DNA of 64,000 nucleotides. It comes from an uncultured Bacteroidales bacterium. GTDB taxonomy: Bacteria; Bacteroidota; Bacteroidia; Bacteroidales; F082. Numbering within the stretch: position 1 is the first letter of the stretch; each line of letters starts with the position of its first letter. Below, piece by piece: positions 1 to 8,851 of this stretch. The notes under the pieces were generated by a model. The model made no database searches and was not told where the DNA came from. It worked only from the letters and a program-made list of their open reading frames with translations. A program made the position numbers and the translations under genes. The DNA lies in NCBI GenBank assembly GCA_946408345.1, contig CAMJRR010000007.1, forward strand, positions 1 to 64,000, given 5' to 3'.

Positions 1-2542
1 CGGGAGCCTCCCAAGTCAGGTGAACCATGTTGCCTTCTATCGTGTAGGTCAAATTACGCGCAGGTTCGCAGAAACCCGAAACGCTGCTACCCACGGTGCA
101 GTTGATGTCGAAGACCTTGTTGCCACTGAAACCGCCTTGATTCTCAAAAATGACTGTGCCGTCCTCGTAAGTAACCTCAAAGCTACATTGTGAAGCACCT
201 TGTCCATTGTGCCAACGAAGCATGATTCTGGAACCTGAAGTCAGATGACGGGTAAACGTTGCCGAACTACCCTCTTCGATGGTCATCTGATCTGAAGGCT
301 GTCCATCGGAATAGATCACAGTGAGATAATTATCCTGCCAACCATTGCTGTTAGCATCGTGCAAGGAAAAGATGACGTTGCAAGTGTTCTGATAATTGAA
401 AGTCAACTCCGTATGCTTTCCATTGAAATCCACCAGGTCGAGATTGAAAGGAATAACGAAGTCGTCAGGTGCAGCGGCATCAAGCGTGATATTGAAATCG
501 GCATAGCCCATCAGTTCGGCACCAATTGTGCTGAAGCTTCCTTGAGTTTCATTTATAGTAACAAATTCATAATCAGAAGACAATACACCCGTCACCATCT
601 CAGCCAATTGATTGCCCATATTGTCAATAAAGATACGTAAATCGGCGGTTTCGCCAGGATTGAGAAGGCCATTGCCGTTATCGTCGTTCAACACAGTCGT
701 GGTACCATATTCCAACTGATCATCATGAACTGTAACTACCAATCCATAAGTTCCCGTCCTTTCACCATCGACATACACCTCAAGATTGAAACGGATATCC
801 TGCTTGGCCACCACTTGGTCACTAACCGTGAAAGCGAAAGCATCTTCCAACATCAAGGCTTCATTGGGAGCAAAGTCAGGGCAAGAAGCCGTATTTTGCG
901 TAACAATAACGTTTTCATCCGAAGTTGTCAATACGACAGAGACATTGCTTACTGGATCCGAACTTATGTTCACCATAACGGCACTCAGCGTCACGGACTC
1001 TCCCGGATTCAAGACAGCGTTATTGTTACCCTCTGGATCGTGGATTTGATAAGAGTAATTATATTGGATAGCACCTACCTGAACGGCTTCCACAGCAGCC
1101 AACACATTCACGCGACCAAAACCATAGGTGTTGCTCTTGCCCGTAGCCAACGGGACTGCTGTTTCCTCAAGGATGCGGCAGACGTCTGACGGTGTAAGGT
1201 TAATGTCCTTGCTCAGCATCAAAGCCATACAACCCGCCACACAAGGCGTAGCCATTGAGGTGCCGCTCATGTAAGTATACCCCGTGTTAGTTTGGTAGTT
1301 CAACGACTTGATGTCGACACCAGGAGCACACACATCAGGACGGATAAGGCCAATGCCAGGTTGGTAGGGATAGTCGCCAAACTCGGTATTCTGCCAAGTG
1401 ACAGGTCCACGAGAGCTGAAATATGCAGCATTGTCGTTGTAGTCGACAGCACCCACGCACACCGAACAAGTCAAGTCGCCAGGATTCTCACTCTGCACCT
1501 CGTCCATATAAGGCGGAGGACAACTGCCAGGCACACGTACATTATTCGGGATAGGATACATATATTGAGTGTTGCCTTCATTACCCGCCGCAATGGCAGC
1601 AACGATGCCCGCATCCAAAGCAGTCTCACAGGTATGACGCAACAAAGTACGGTCGGGAATGCTTGAGAGAGGCAAGCCAAGCGACATGCTGAACATATCG
1701 CAGCCATGCTCCACTGCCCATTGTATGCCTTCGGAGATGTTTTGGGCTCCACCGTTACCAGTATTATCCAAGCATTTGACACACATCAGCGTAGCCTCAG
1801 GAGCCATACCCGTTTGCGAACCAGCAGTACCATCGCCCAATACCGTACCCGAGCAGTGCGAGCCATGCCCTTGGTCGTCCATTGGGTCGTTGTCATGGTT
1901 CTTCACATCATAGCCGTGATGTGGGAACTCAGAGCCACCATCCCATAGGTGGTCAGCTACATCAACATGGTTGTAGTTGACACCCGTGTCGATGACAGCC
2001 ACCACAACACCTTGCCCCATGTAGCCTTGCTCCCACACCTGGTCGGCACCCACTTTGATGACATTCTGCGTGATTTCGCGCGTGGCCGTTGCTGGACGAG
2101 GAGCATCGTCCTCAGGAATCCAATTGTACTCCTTGGCAAAACCTATGATTTCGATGTCGCTACGACGAGCGATATCTTGAATGGCAGCTTTCGTAGCATC
2201 AAAATATAACGCATTCGCCATCCACAAAACGGTAGGCTCAGTGACCATGCCATTGTGCTCCATTTCGGCCAGCGTGTGGCGCAAATCATACTGCGAAGCA
2301 GCTGAAAAGTCCTTCAACTCGTTGACCACAAACTCGCGCCGTTCGGCACGAGTGGTGTAATGATTGGCACGACGGTTGAGTTGTGTCCGGTCGTATTGCG
2401 ATTTCATAATGACTATAACCGTCATTTGCTCGTCATCGTTGCGACGGTTCATCTCCTCGCTCAGCAGCGGGTCAATGACAGCTTGGGCAAAGCCACCCAT
2501 ACAGAGCAGCACTCCTAACAAAAGAAATACTAGTTTTTTCAT
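1..2542 (-). CDS. Secreted subtilisin-like serine protease (S8), 3' end outside window
   Basis: I translated this minus-strand frame directly; the ORF track omits it because it runs off the left edge without a stop. It begins MKKLVFLLLGVLLCMGGFAQ, a Sec signal peptide, and is colinear with the complete paralogue at 2655-5621. Catalytic triad motifs of the S8 family are visible: Asp in VIDTGVNYN, His in DDQGHGSHCSG and Ser in SGTSMATP, plus the oxyanion Asn in AAGNEGN. The first ~130 residues after the signal resemble an inhibitor-like propeptide. About 847 codons are present, so a C-terminal sorting domain, if any, lies beyond the edge. Expected to be exported and to degrade extracellular protein. 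A TAACTTTG box lies about 30 bp upstream of the ATG. Confidence 0.9.
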   Translation of the reverse strand, partial: MKKLVFLLLGVLLCMGGFAQAVIDPLLSEEMNRRNDDEQMTVIVIMKSQYDRTQLNRRANHYTTRAERREFVVNELKDFSAASQYDLRHTLAEMEHNGMVTEPTVLWMANALYFDATKAAIQDIARRSDIEIIGFAKEYNWIPEDDAPRPATATREITQNVIKVGADQVWEQGYMGQGVVVAVIDTGVNYNHVDVADHLWDGGSEFPHHGYDVKNHDNDPMDDQGHGSHCSGTVLGDGTAGSQTGMAPEATLMCVKCLDNTGNGGAQNISEGIQWAVEHGCDMFSMSLGLPLSSIPDRTLLRHTCETALDAGIVAAIAAGNEGNTQYMYPIPNNVRVPGSCPPPYMDEVQSENPGDLTCSVCVGAVDYNDNAAYFSSRGPVTWQNTEFGDYPYQPGIGLIRPDVCAPGVDIKSLNYQTNTGYTYMSGTSMATPCVAGCMALMLSKDINLTPSDVCRILEETAVPLATGKSNTYGFGRVNVLAAVEAVQVGAIQYNYSYQIHDPEGNNNAVLNPGESVTLSAVMVNISSDPVSNVSVVLTTSDENVIVTQNTASCPDFAPNEALMLEDAFAFTVSDQVVAKQDIRFNLEVYVDGERTGTYGLVVTVHDDQLEYGTTTVLNDDNGNGLLNPGETADLRIFIDNMGNQLAEMVTGVLSSDYEFVTINETQGSFSTIGAELMGYADFNITLDAAAPDDFVIPFNLDLVDFNGKHTELTFNYQNTCNVIFSLHDANSNGWQDNYLTVIYSDGQPSDQMTIEEGSSATFTRHLTSGSRIMLRWHNGQGASQCSFEVTYEDGTVIFENQGGFSGNKVFDINCTVGSSVSGFCEPARNLTYTIEGNMVHLTWEAP

Positions 2543-2570
2543 ACAGATAAGAGTTAATCATTTAAAGGTG

Positions 2571-2578
2571 CAAAGTTA
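2571..2578 (-). promoter_or_regulatory. Bacteroidetes -7 promoter box for the first S8 protease
   Basis: TAACTTTG on the minus strand matches the Bacteroidetes TAnnTTTG box and sits 28 bp upstream of the ATG at 2542. No clear -33 TTTG is visible upstream. Confidence 0.55.
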
Positions 2579-2654
2579 GCAATGTTTTTGGCTTTTCTGA
2601 GTTTTATTGTTCAGTTTTGACACCTTTTTGGATTACAAAGCCAAAAAAGAAACC

Positions 2655-5621
2655 TTATCGGATGATTAATCTCCGTATTATAGTCAGTTCACCTTTAAAG
2701 ATGCGTATCACATAGACACCATGTTTTAGTCCCTCAATCCAACAGGTATCATCCTTAACTTCAATACTTTGCACTAGACCTCCATCGATGGAAAAGACCT
2801 CGACCTTTGTCATTCCTGCGCATTGGATAGTCACCTTGTCGAAAGCGGGATTGGGAAATACACTTACTTCGTCAAGTGGATTTTCCGGCGTAGCGAACTG
2901 CATTTCCACTTCCTGACAAACGAATTCGCTTTGGCAGTCCTCGTAAACGGCATAAACACAATAGTCATAAATGCCATTTTCAACTATATCATTAGCTTTC
3001 AGCTCGTTAGTAGTCTCAATCAAAAATGTTCCACGAAAAATCTCGTATGCTGTTGGAGTGCCATTTTCGGGTGCCTCCCAAGTAAGCACCACCTGTTGAC
3101 CGATTGTCTCAGAGTTCAAGTTGTGTACGGGTTCACAAAACACAGGCACATTGTAGTCCGCCTCACAATTGATGGTGAAGGTCAAGGTATCGCTGAAGCC
3201 TCCGCTGTTTTGATAAATGACCCGCCCATCCTCGTAAACGATTTCAAAGCTGCATTCTTGACTCCATGCGCTATTGTGCCAGATGAGCGTCATGGTGGAA
3301 GTAATGGCCAAATCGTAAATGAAGGTGGATGTACTTCCATTTTCCATTGTCATCTGCACAGGAGGAGTGCCATCGGAAAATTCCACATTCAAATAGTTGT
3401 CTTCCCATCCATCGCCAAAGGAATCGTGCAAGTTGAAGAACACTTTACAAGCGTTTTTGTAGTTAAATGTCAACTCGGTGTGTCGGCCATCAGCATCCAC
3501 GAGGTCGAGGCTAAAAGGAATGATGGCCAAATCGGTTGCTGAGGCATCAAGCGTGACACTAAAGCTAGCCTGGCCCATCAACTCAGCCCCAATCGAGCTG
3601 AACGACTTTTCGGTTTCGTTCAAAGTGAGCAATGGGTAGGATGTCGACAAGACGCCCTTCACCATCGGTGCCATTTCGTTACCTTCGTTATCAACCATGA
3701 CAAAAAGATCGGCAGTCTCCCCTGGGTTGAGGAAGCCATCACCATTGGTATCGTTCGAAACGACAACAGTCGCATATTTCAACAGGTAGTCATGCACTAT
3801 GACCTTATCGGAATACACACCCACCAACTCACCATCGACAAACACCTTCACGCGGAATTTGATTTCCTGATAAGGTGACACCTGACCATCAACCGAAAAA
3901 GCAAAAGCATCGTCAAAGGTTATCGTTTCATTGGCAGCAAAAGGTGGAAACACAATGGTGTCTTGAGTTATGGTGATATGCTCGTCCTCCGTTATCAACA
4001 CTGCCGAGACACCATCAACTTGTTCAACGGATATATTATTGAGTGTAAGCGACATAGTGACCGACTCTCCTGGATTGAGTCTGTGATTGTTGTTTCCCAA
4101 AGTGTCGCTAATGGCATAGCTTTGGTATCTGATACCCCCTATAGGGATTGCTTCGACGGCAGCCAGCGCATCCACGCGGCCAAAACCATAGATGTTACTT
4201 TTGCCATCTTCTATCGGGACTGCCGTTTCCTCCAACAACCGACAGATTTCCGAAGGCATCAAATTGATGTCTTTGCTCAGCATGAGCGCCATGCAACCTG
4301 CCACACAAGGCGTCGCCATGGATGTACCACTATCCATGGCGTATCCATTACCATTAATGGCCAACGACAAAATATCCACGCCAGGGGCACACACATCGGG
4401 ACGAATCAAGCCAAAAAACGCACTAATGTCACTATTGTAAAGATAGTCATTATAGAAATCCATCTCGCTTGAAAACCAGGTCACGGGACCATGCGATGTG
4501 AAGGGAGCAGCATTGTCGTTGTAATCGACAGCACCGACGCATACAGAGCAGCTTAACCCTCCAGAATTATGGGCTTGAATTTCATCCATATAGGGCGGAG
4601 GACAGTTGCCTGGTGTTCGGACATTGTAAGGAATAGGGTACACGTCTAGCTTATTGCCCTCATTACCAGCTGCGATGGCAGCCACAATGCCCGCATCCAA
4701 AGCAGCTGCACATGTACTGCGCAACAGTTTTCGATCAGTAAGACCCGCGTTGACAATTCCCATTGACATGCTGAACATGTCACAACCATGCTCGATGGCC
4801 CATTGAATGCCTTCCGCGATATTTACCGCAGCGCAATACCCTGAAGCACCCATACTCTTCACACACATCAATGTGACTTCGGGCGCCATACCCGTATGAG
4901 AACCACCTGTGCCATCACCACACAAGATGCCAGCACAATGCGAACCATGTCCGTTATCGTCTACAGGGTCATTGTCGTGGTTGTAAACATCATAGCCATG
5001 ATGAGGAAATTCGTCGCCACCATCCCATAAATGGTCGGCCAAGTCCACATGCCGGTAATTGACGCCCGAATCAATGATTGCCACCACGACCCCTTCGCCC
5101 TTATATCCCTCTTCCCAAACTTGGTCGGCGCGCACTTGAATCACATTCGGCGTGATTTCTCTTATTTGTGAAGCAGGCTTTATCTCTTCGCCATCAGGAA
5201 TACATTTATACTCCTTGGCATAGCCGATGAGGGCAATGTCGTCGCGAAGGGCCAAGGATTGGATAACCACTTTGGAAGCATTGAAATATAAAGCATTGGC
5301 CATCCACAAAATCGTCGGTGACGACACCATGCCGCGATGCTCCATTTCAGAAAGGAATTGCCTCAAATCATACTGGGAAGCTTCGGCAAACGCTTTCAAC
5401 TCATTGACCACAAACTCTCGTCGCTCAGCACGAGTAACATAGTAATCCGCATGACGATTGAGTTGCGTTCTGTCGTATTGCGATTTCATGATAACGATGA
5501 CCGCGATGCTCTCGTCCTCATTACGGCTGAACATCTCTTCGCTCAACAACGGGTCAATGACTGGCTGGGCATAGCCTGAAACAAAAAGGAAAAACATTAG
5601 AAACAGAGTCAACTTTTTCAT
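2655..5621 (-). CDS. Secreted subtilisin-like serine protease (S8) with T9SS sorting domain
   Basis: 988 residues. A signal peptide (MKKLTLFLMFFLFVSGYAQ) is followed by a propeptide-like region to about residue 160 and an S8 catalytic domain: D184 in AIIDSGVN, H225 in GHGSHCAG, N320 in AAGNEGN and S434 in SGTSMATP. Residues 500-800 contain repeated Ig/CARDB-like beta regions; a fibronectin III-like segment follows near 850-905. The C-terminus (SVFPNPAFDKVTIQ ... GVYVIRIFKG) is a T9SS type A sorting domain, so the protein should cross the outer membrane through T9SS and be surface-anchored or released. It is a tandem paralogue of the gene at 1-2542, in the same orientation with a 112-bp spacer. 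Substrate is unknown; host or dietary protein is an inference. Confidence 0.93.
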   Translation of the reverse strand: MKKLTLFLMFFLFVSGYAQPVIDPLLSEEMFSRNEDESIAVIVIMKSQYDRTQLNRHADYYVTRAERREFVVNELKAFAEASQYDLRQFLSEMEHRGMVSSPTILWMANALYFNASKVVIQSLALRDDIALIGYAKEYKCIPDGEEIKPASQIREITPNVIQVRADQVWEEGYKGEGVVVAIIDSGVNYRHVDLADHLWDGGDEFPHHGYDVYNHDNDPVDDNGHGSHCAGILCGDGTGGSHTGMAPEVTLMCVKSMGASGYCAAVNIAEGIQWAIEHGCDMFSMSMGIVNAGLTDRKLLRSTCAAALDAGIVAAIAAGNEGNKLDVYPIPYNVRTPGNCPPPYMDEIQAHNSGGLSCSVCVGAVDYNDNAAPFTSHGPVTWFSSEMDFYNDYLYNSDISAFFGLIRPDVCAPGVDILSLAINGNGYAMDSGTSMATPCVAGCMALMLSKDINLMPSEICRLLEETAVPIEDGKSNIYGFGRVDALAAVEAIPIGGIRYQSYAISDTLGNNNHRLNPGESVTMSLTLNNISVEQVDGVSAVLITEDEHITITQDTIVFPPFAANETITFDDAFAFSVDGQVSPYQEIKFRVKVFVDGELVGVYSDKVIVHDYLLKYATVVVSNDTNGDGFLNPGETADLFVMVDNEGNEMAPMVKGVLSTSYPLLTLNETEKSFSSIGAELMGQASFSVTLDASATDLAIIPFSLDLVDADGRHTELTFNYKNACKVFFNLHDSFGDGWEDNYLNVEFSDGTPPVQMTMENGSTSTFIYDLAITSTMTLIWHNSAWSQECSFEIVYEDGRVIYQNSGGFSDTLTFTINCEADYNVPVFCEPVHNLNSETIGQQVVLTWEAPENGTPTAYEIFRGTFLIETTNELKANDIVENGIYDYCVYAVYEDCQSEFVCQEVEMQFATPENPLDEVSVFPNPAFDKVTIQCAGMTKVEVFSIDGGLVQSIEVKDDTCWIEGLKHGVYVIRIFKGELTIIRRLIIR

Positions 5622-5654
5622 GGCTTATACAATTTGTGGTTCGTTAATATGGGA

Positions 5655-5684
5655 CAAAGATAAAGAATATTTTTATTTTACAAG
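5655..5684 (-). promoter_or_regulatory. Promoter of the second S8 protease
   Basis: On the minus strand a CTTG element is followed about 18 bp later by TATCTTTG, the Bacteroidetes -33/-7 arrangement, about 35 bp upstream of the ATG at 5621. Confidence 0.6.
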
Positions 5685-5764
5685 TAAAAAATATTGTTTC
5701 AACCATAATATTTCCGTTTCAATTCTCCATTTTCGGTGTTTTATGTCCTCTTTTCAAGTTTTGC

Positions 5765-5772
5765 TATCTTTG
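5765..5772 (+). promoter_or_regulatory. -7 promoter box for the M16 peptidase
   Basis: TATCTTTG lies 18 bp upstream of the ATG at 5791. It falls inside the longer ORF called by the track, which argues that the upstream start at 5620 is not used. Confidence 0.6.
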
Positions 5773-5790
5773 CAGCCCAATTTTCTATCC

Positions 5791-7032
5791 ATGTTGGAAA
5801 ACAAGTACATTGAAGCTACCCTCCCGAATGGCATTCGGCTAATTCATAAGCAAAAACAAGGCGAGATTGCTCACTTAGTGCTAATGGTGGAGACAGGAAC
5901 GCGCGATGAGTTGGCCCATGAAAATGGCCTTGCCCACTTTGTGGAGCATACCATCTTCAAAGGCACACAAAACCGCAAGGCTTACCATATCCTGAGCTGC
6001 CTCGACAATGTGGGCGGCGACCTCAACGCCTTCACCACCAAGGAAGAGACCTGCATCCAGGCCACTTTCCTGAAACAGCATTACAGACGCAGCCTCGACC
6101 TCTTTGCCGACATCGCCTTCCATTCCACTTTCCCCGAAAACGAGTTGGTCAAGGAAAAGGAAGTCATCTTAGACGAAATCAATTCCTATTTGGACTCTCC
6201 ATCGGACGAGATCTACGATTTGTTCGAAGAAATGGTCTTCAAAGGGCATCCTTTGGCACGCAACATATTGGGTACTACAGAGTTGGTGAAAGGCTTCCAC
6301 CGCCAGGACATCCTCGACTTCATGGCGCATAACTACAGCACCGACCAAATGATACTGGCCTCCATCGGTGACATCAGCTTCAAGGAGTTCGAGAAGCTGG
6401 CCATGACCTATTTCGGCAGTCAACCAACACACATTATTAATAAAAAGCGAGAGATTTTCACGGGCTACACTCCCGAATGCCGAACCGAGACCCGTAACAA
6501 CCACCTCAGCCATTGCATCCTTGGAGGCCTTGCTCCCGAATTCAGCAGCCCATTACGCATGCCCATCGTAATGCTCAACAACGTACTGGGCGGTCCAGCC
6601 ATGAGCTCGCGCCTCGGTCTTAATATACGCGAAAAATACGGTTTTGCCTACAGTATCGAGTCGCAATACACCGCCTATTCCGATGTTGGCCTCATCAACG
6701 TCTATATGGGTGTCGATCCCGACTCTTTGGAGCGCGCCATCGATTTGGTACACAAAGAATTGGACAAACTCTGCACACAAGAGTTAGGTACTTTACAACT
6801 CCATCATGCCAAACAGCAACTCATCGGGCAAGTCGCCTTGAGCTATGAAAGCGGCATGAACGAGCTGTTGAGTGCAACCCGTTCTCTCATCATGGGTGAG
6901 CCAATTGAATATATGGACGACATTATTCAGAAAGTGGAAGCCGTCACGTCCAGCGACATCCTCGAAGTGGCCAACCGTGTGTTCGACAAGAAACAATTGA
7001 GTCAGATTGTGTTCAAGGGAGTCGAAGATTAA
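5791..7032 (+). CDS. M16 family zinc metallopeptidase (processing-peptidase type)
   Basis: 413 residues from the chosen ATG (MLENKYIEATLPNGIRL). The track start at 5620 overlaps the divergent protease gene and lies upstream of a promoter box, so I moved the start. The inverted zinc motif HFVEH (H49-E52-H53) and the third ligand in EVILDEINSY (E129) are present, so it is an active-type M16 subunit rather than the inactive partner. The C-terminal half carries the R/Y-type pair region (GGPAMSSRLGLNIREKYGFAYSI) typical of M16B peptidases. There is no signal peptide; a cytoplasmic peptidase for small peptides is likely. It stands alone, divergent from the S8 genes. Confidence 0.92.
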   Translation: MLENKYIEATLPNGIRLIHKQKQGEIAHLVLMVETGTRDELAHENGLAHFVEHTIFKGTQNRKAYHILSCLDNVGGDLNAFTTKEETCIQATFLKQHYRRSLDLFADIAFHSTFPENELVKEKEVILDEINSYLDSPSDEIYDLFEEMVFKGHPLARNILGTTELVKGFHRQDILDFMAHNYSTDQMILASIGDISFKEFEKLAMTYFGSQPTHIINKKREIFTGYTPECRTETRNNHLSHCILGGLAPEFSSPLRMPIVMLNNVLGGPAMSSRLGLNIREKYGFAYSIESQYTAYSDVGLINVYMGVDPDSLERAIDLVHKELDKLCTQELGTLQLHHAKQQLIGQVALSYESGMNELLSATRSLIMGEPIEYMDDIIQKVEAVTSSDILEVANRVFDKKQLSQIVFKGVED

Positions 7033-7180
7033 TACTCTTTATAGAGAATTAAGGCGGAATATTCTTAATTAAAACGGAATATTTACGTTTAAAATCATCA
7101 AAGCATGATAATGGATAATTTTTTTCACACTGAAAAACAGCGGCTTATCTCCTGTGACGAAAAATAATTGAAAAAAAAGC

Positions 7181-7210
7181 TTGACAAAACTTTTACAGTT
7201 TGTACTTTTG
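7181..7210 (+). promoter_or_regulatory. Promoter of empty unit A
   Basis: TTGACA, 16 bp, then TACTTTTG. The flanking sequence (GAAAAATAATTG before it) recurs upstream of the promoters at 10429 and 13763, showing common descent of these upstream regions. Confidence 0.6.
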
Positions 7211-7215
7211 TATCG

Positions 7216-7331
7216 CTGAAACGGAATAAAAATGTTTAAAACGGAAATATTAAGAGTAAGGCTTTTTTCATAATGATTTGATTTAGTTGTATGGAGGTGG
7301 AAGGTTGGTTTTTCGGCCTTCCACCTTTTTT
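7216..7331 (+). ncRNA. Candidate small RNA (promoter-to-terminator unit without ORF)
   Basis: A transcript starting just after TACTTTTG would run about 115 nt to a hairpin with stem GGTGGAAGG/CCTTCCACC (7296-7304 and 7317-7325) and a T run. No credible ORF lies between. The middle part (TTCATAATGATTTGATTTAG) resembles the 3'UTR of the duplicated cassettes downstream, so the unit is either a small RNA gene or the scar of a cassette whose genes were lost. Function unknown. Confidence 0.45.
7296..7331 (+). terminator. Rho-independent terminator of empty unit A
   Basis: Nine-base-pair stem GGTGGAAGG/CCTTCCACC with a 12-nt loop followed by six T. Confidence 0.8.
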
Positions 7332-7341
7332 AAAAAAAAGC

Positions 7342-7370
7342 TTGACATATTCAATTAGTTTGTACCTTTG
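7342..7370 (+). promoter_or_regulatory. Promoter of cassette 1
   Basis: TTGACA at 7342 and TACCTTTG at 7363 with the same AAAAAAGC prefix and GTTTGTAC junction as the promoter at 7181, so the promoter core is itself duplicated. It lies 38 bp upstream of the ATG at 7409. Confidence 0.7.
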
Positions 7371-7408
7371 TAACGACGACAATACTGACAACCACAAAAA
7401 CCTACGAT

Positions 7409-8818
7409 ATGAAAAAAGGAATTCTACTTTTCATGCTATGCGGCTTTGCCCTTGTTTCACAGGCCCAGCTGCAACCCATCTCCCACTGTTCGACCAACAA
7501 TGTTAGCCTGACCATCCTCGGGGACGGTTCCTGCATGATCAGCCAGCAAGAAGATGAAATGGGCTTTTATTCTTGTCCAACCTGGGAAGTTCCTGCAGGC
7601 AGTGGCAAACAAACCATTTTCCAACACTCGCTTTGGTTTGGCGGCCTCGATGCTGACGACAGTCTTCATTTGGCCGCCTATAGATTCGGTCAGATTGGGC
7701 ATGACTATTGGCCAGGACCGCTCAAGACAACCAATGCCACCATCGACATGATGACAGTCCTCAAGTATCATCATATTTGGAACCTATCCCGCGAAGAAGT
7801 CGACTACTTCATTGCTCATCATGGAGAGGCCGGCTACGAGGCACCTGAAGACATCCTTACCTGGCCTGCACACGGCGAGGGTGATTATGCTCCCGACCTC
7901 GCTCCTTTTATAGATGTAGATGGCGATGGCGTTTACAATCCCGAAGCGGGTGATTATCCCGACATCAAGGGCGACCAATGCCTGTTTTACATTTTCAACG
8001 ACAGTTTTATGGAACACGGAGAATCACACGGCAAACAGATTGGCCTTGAAGTTCATGCCATGGTGTATGCCTACGATGCTCCCGATGACGAAGCTTTGAA
8101 CAACACGGTATTTTTCAACTACAAGTTCTGTAACCGTTCTACCAACGACTATCATGATGTGTATCTCGGTCTCTGGACCGACTGGGACATCGGTTTCTGG
8201 TTTGATGACTATGTAGGTTGTGATGTGCAACGCAATGCATGCTTTGGCTATAATGGCTATCCTGCAGATGGTACTGGAGAACCCATTGCATACGGAGATA
8301 ACCCGCCCGTTCAGGTGTTGACCGTGTTGGCAGGAGCTTACACGGACGTCAACGAACGCTTAGGCATGACAGGATTCATGTACCACAACAACGCCGCCAA
8401 TGTAAATGGCGACCCAACCGATGCAGAAGACTATTATAACTACATGCAAGGCCTATGGAAAAACGGACAACCGATGATGTATGGTGGCGATGGCTATAAC
8501 AGCGGCACACTTAACCTTCCATGCAAATACATGTTCCCTGGCGACAGCGACCCCGACAACATAGGTACTAACGGCATCCAACCCGAAGGCTACGGCACCA
8601 ACGGCATATACTGGACCGAAGAGCAATGCGGCAATACCCCCAGTGACCGAAGAGGTCTGGCCTCGGTAGGACCTTTCAACCTCAACGCTGGCGGAACGCA
8701 GGAACTGGACTACGCCATGATTACAGTGTGGAAAAACGAAAGCCTGTCCGCCATGGAACGCAAAGGCGAGTTCATCGACCACATCAAAACGCTGTTCAAC
8801 AACGGATTTGCAAAATAA
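7409..8818 (+). CDS. Secreted DVDGDG-containing protein of cassette 1 (function unknown)
   Basis: 469 residues with a signal peptide (MKKGILLFMLCGFALVSQAQ). It belongs to a Bacteroidetes group of secreted proteins that combine a LWFGGLDADD segment near residue 76 with a calcium-loop-like FIDVDGDGVYNPEAGDYP at about 168. That group often carries a T9SS domain, but this one ends ...KTLFNNGFAK with none visible. It is paralogous to the gene at 10595; relative to it, about 39 residues are missing after LTVLAGAY. The next gene follows after 33 bp, so the two are probably cotranscribed. No enzymatic motif is recognised; a structural or surface-complex role is only a guess. Confidence 0.8.
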   Translation: MKKGILLFMLCGFALVSQAQLQPISHCSTNNVSLTILGDGSCMISQQEDEMGFYSCPTWEVPAGSGKQTIFQHSLWFGGLDADDSLHLAAYRFGQIGHDYWPGPLKTTNATIDMMTVLKYHHIWNLSREEVDYFIAHHGEAGYEAPEDILTWPAHGEGDYAPDLAPFIDVDGDGVYNPEAGDYPDIKGDQCLFYIFNDSFMEHGESHGKQIGLEVHAMVYAYDAPDDEALNNTVFFNYKFCNRSTNDYHDVYLGLWTDWDIGFWFDDYVGCDVQRNACFGYNGYPADGTGEPIAYGDNPPVQVLTVLAGAYTDVNERLGMTGFMYHNNAANVNGDPTDAEDYYNYMQGLWKNGQPMMYGGDGYNSGTLNLPCKYMFPGDSDPDNIGTNGIQPEGYGTNGIYWTEEQCGNTPSDRRGLASVGPFNLNAGGTQELDYAMITVWKNESLSAMERKGEFIDHIKTLFNNGFAK

Positions 8819-8851
8819 CCACATTGTCTAACCATCAGAAAAACAAGAAAT

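Larger units (their letters stand above)
7033..7408. other. Intergenic region with motif array, empty transcription unit and second promoter
   Basis: 376 bp without a protein gene. It holds two copies of a CGGAA motif upstream of a strong promoter (TTGACA 7181, TACTTTTG 7203), two more copies of the motif just downstream, a rho-independent hairpin at 7296-7331, and a second promoter (TTGACA 7342, TACCTTTG 7363) that serves the gene at 7409. Confidence 0.7.

Noticed and set aside
5620-5790. 57-codon N-terminal extension of the M16 peptidase
   Set aside because: Overlaps the divergent S8 start and contains the TATCTTTG promoter box; the residues are unlike an M16 N-terminus.
7291-7506. 71-residue plus-strand ORF starting at the empty unit A hairpin
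   Set aside because: It crosses a terminator, a promoter and the start of the gene at 7409 in another frame; not a plausible gene.
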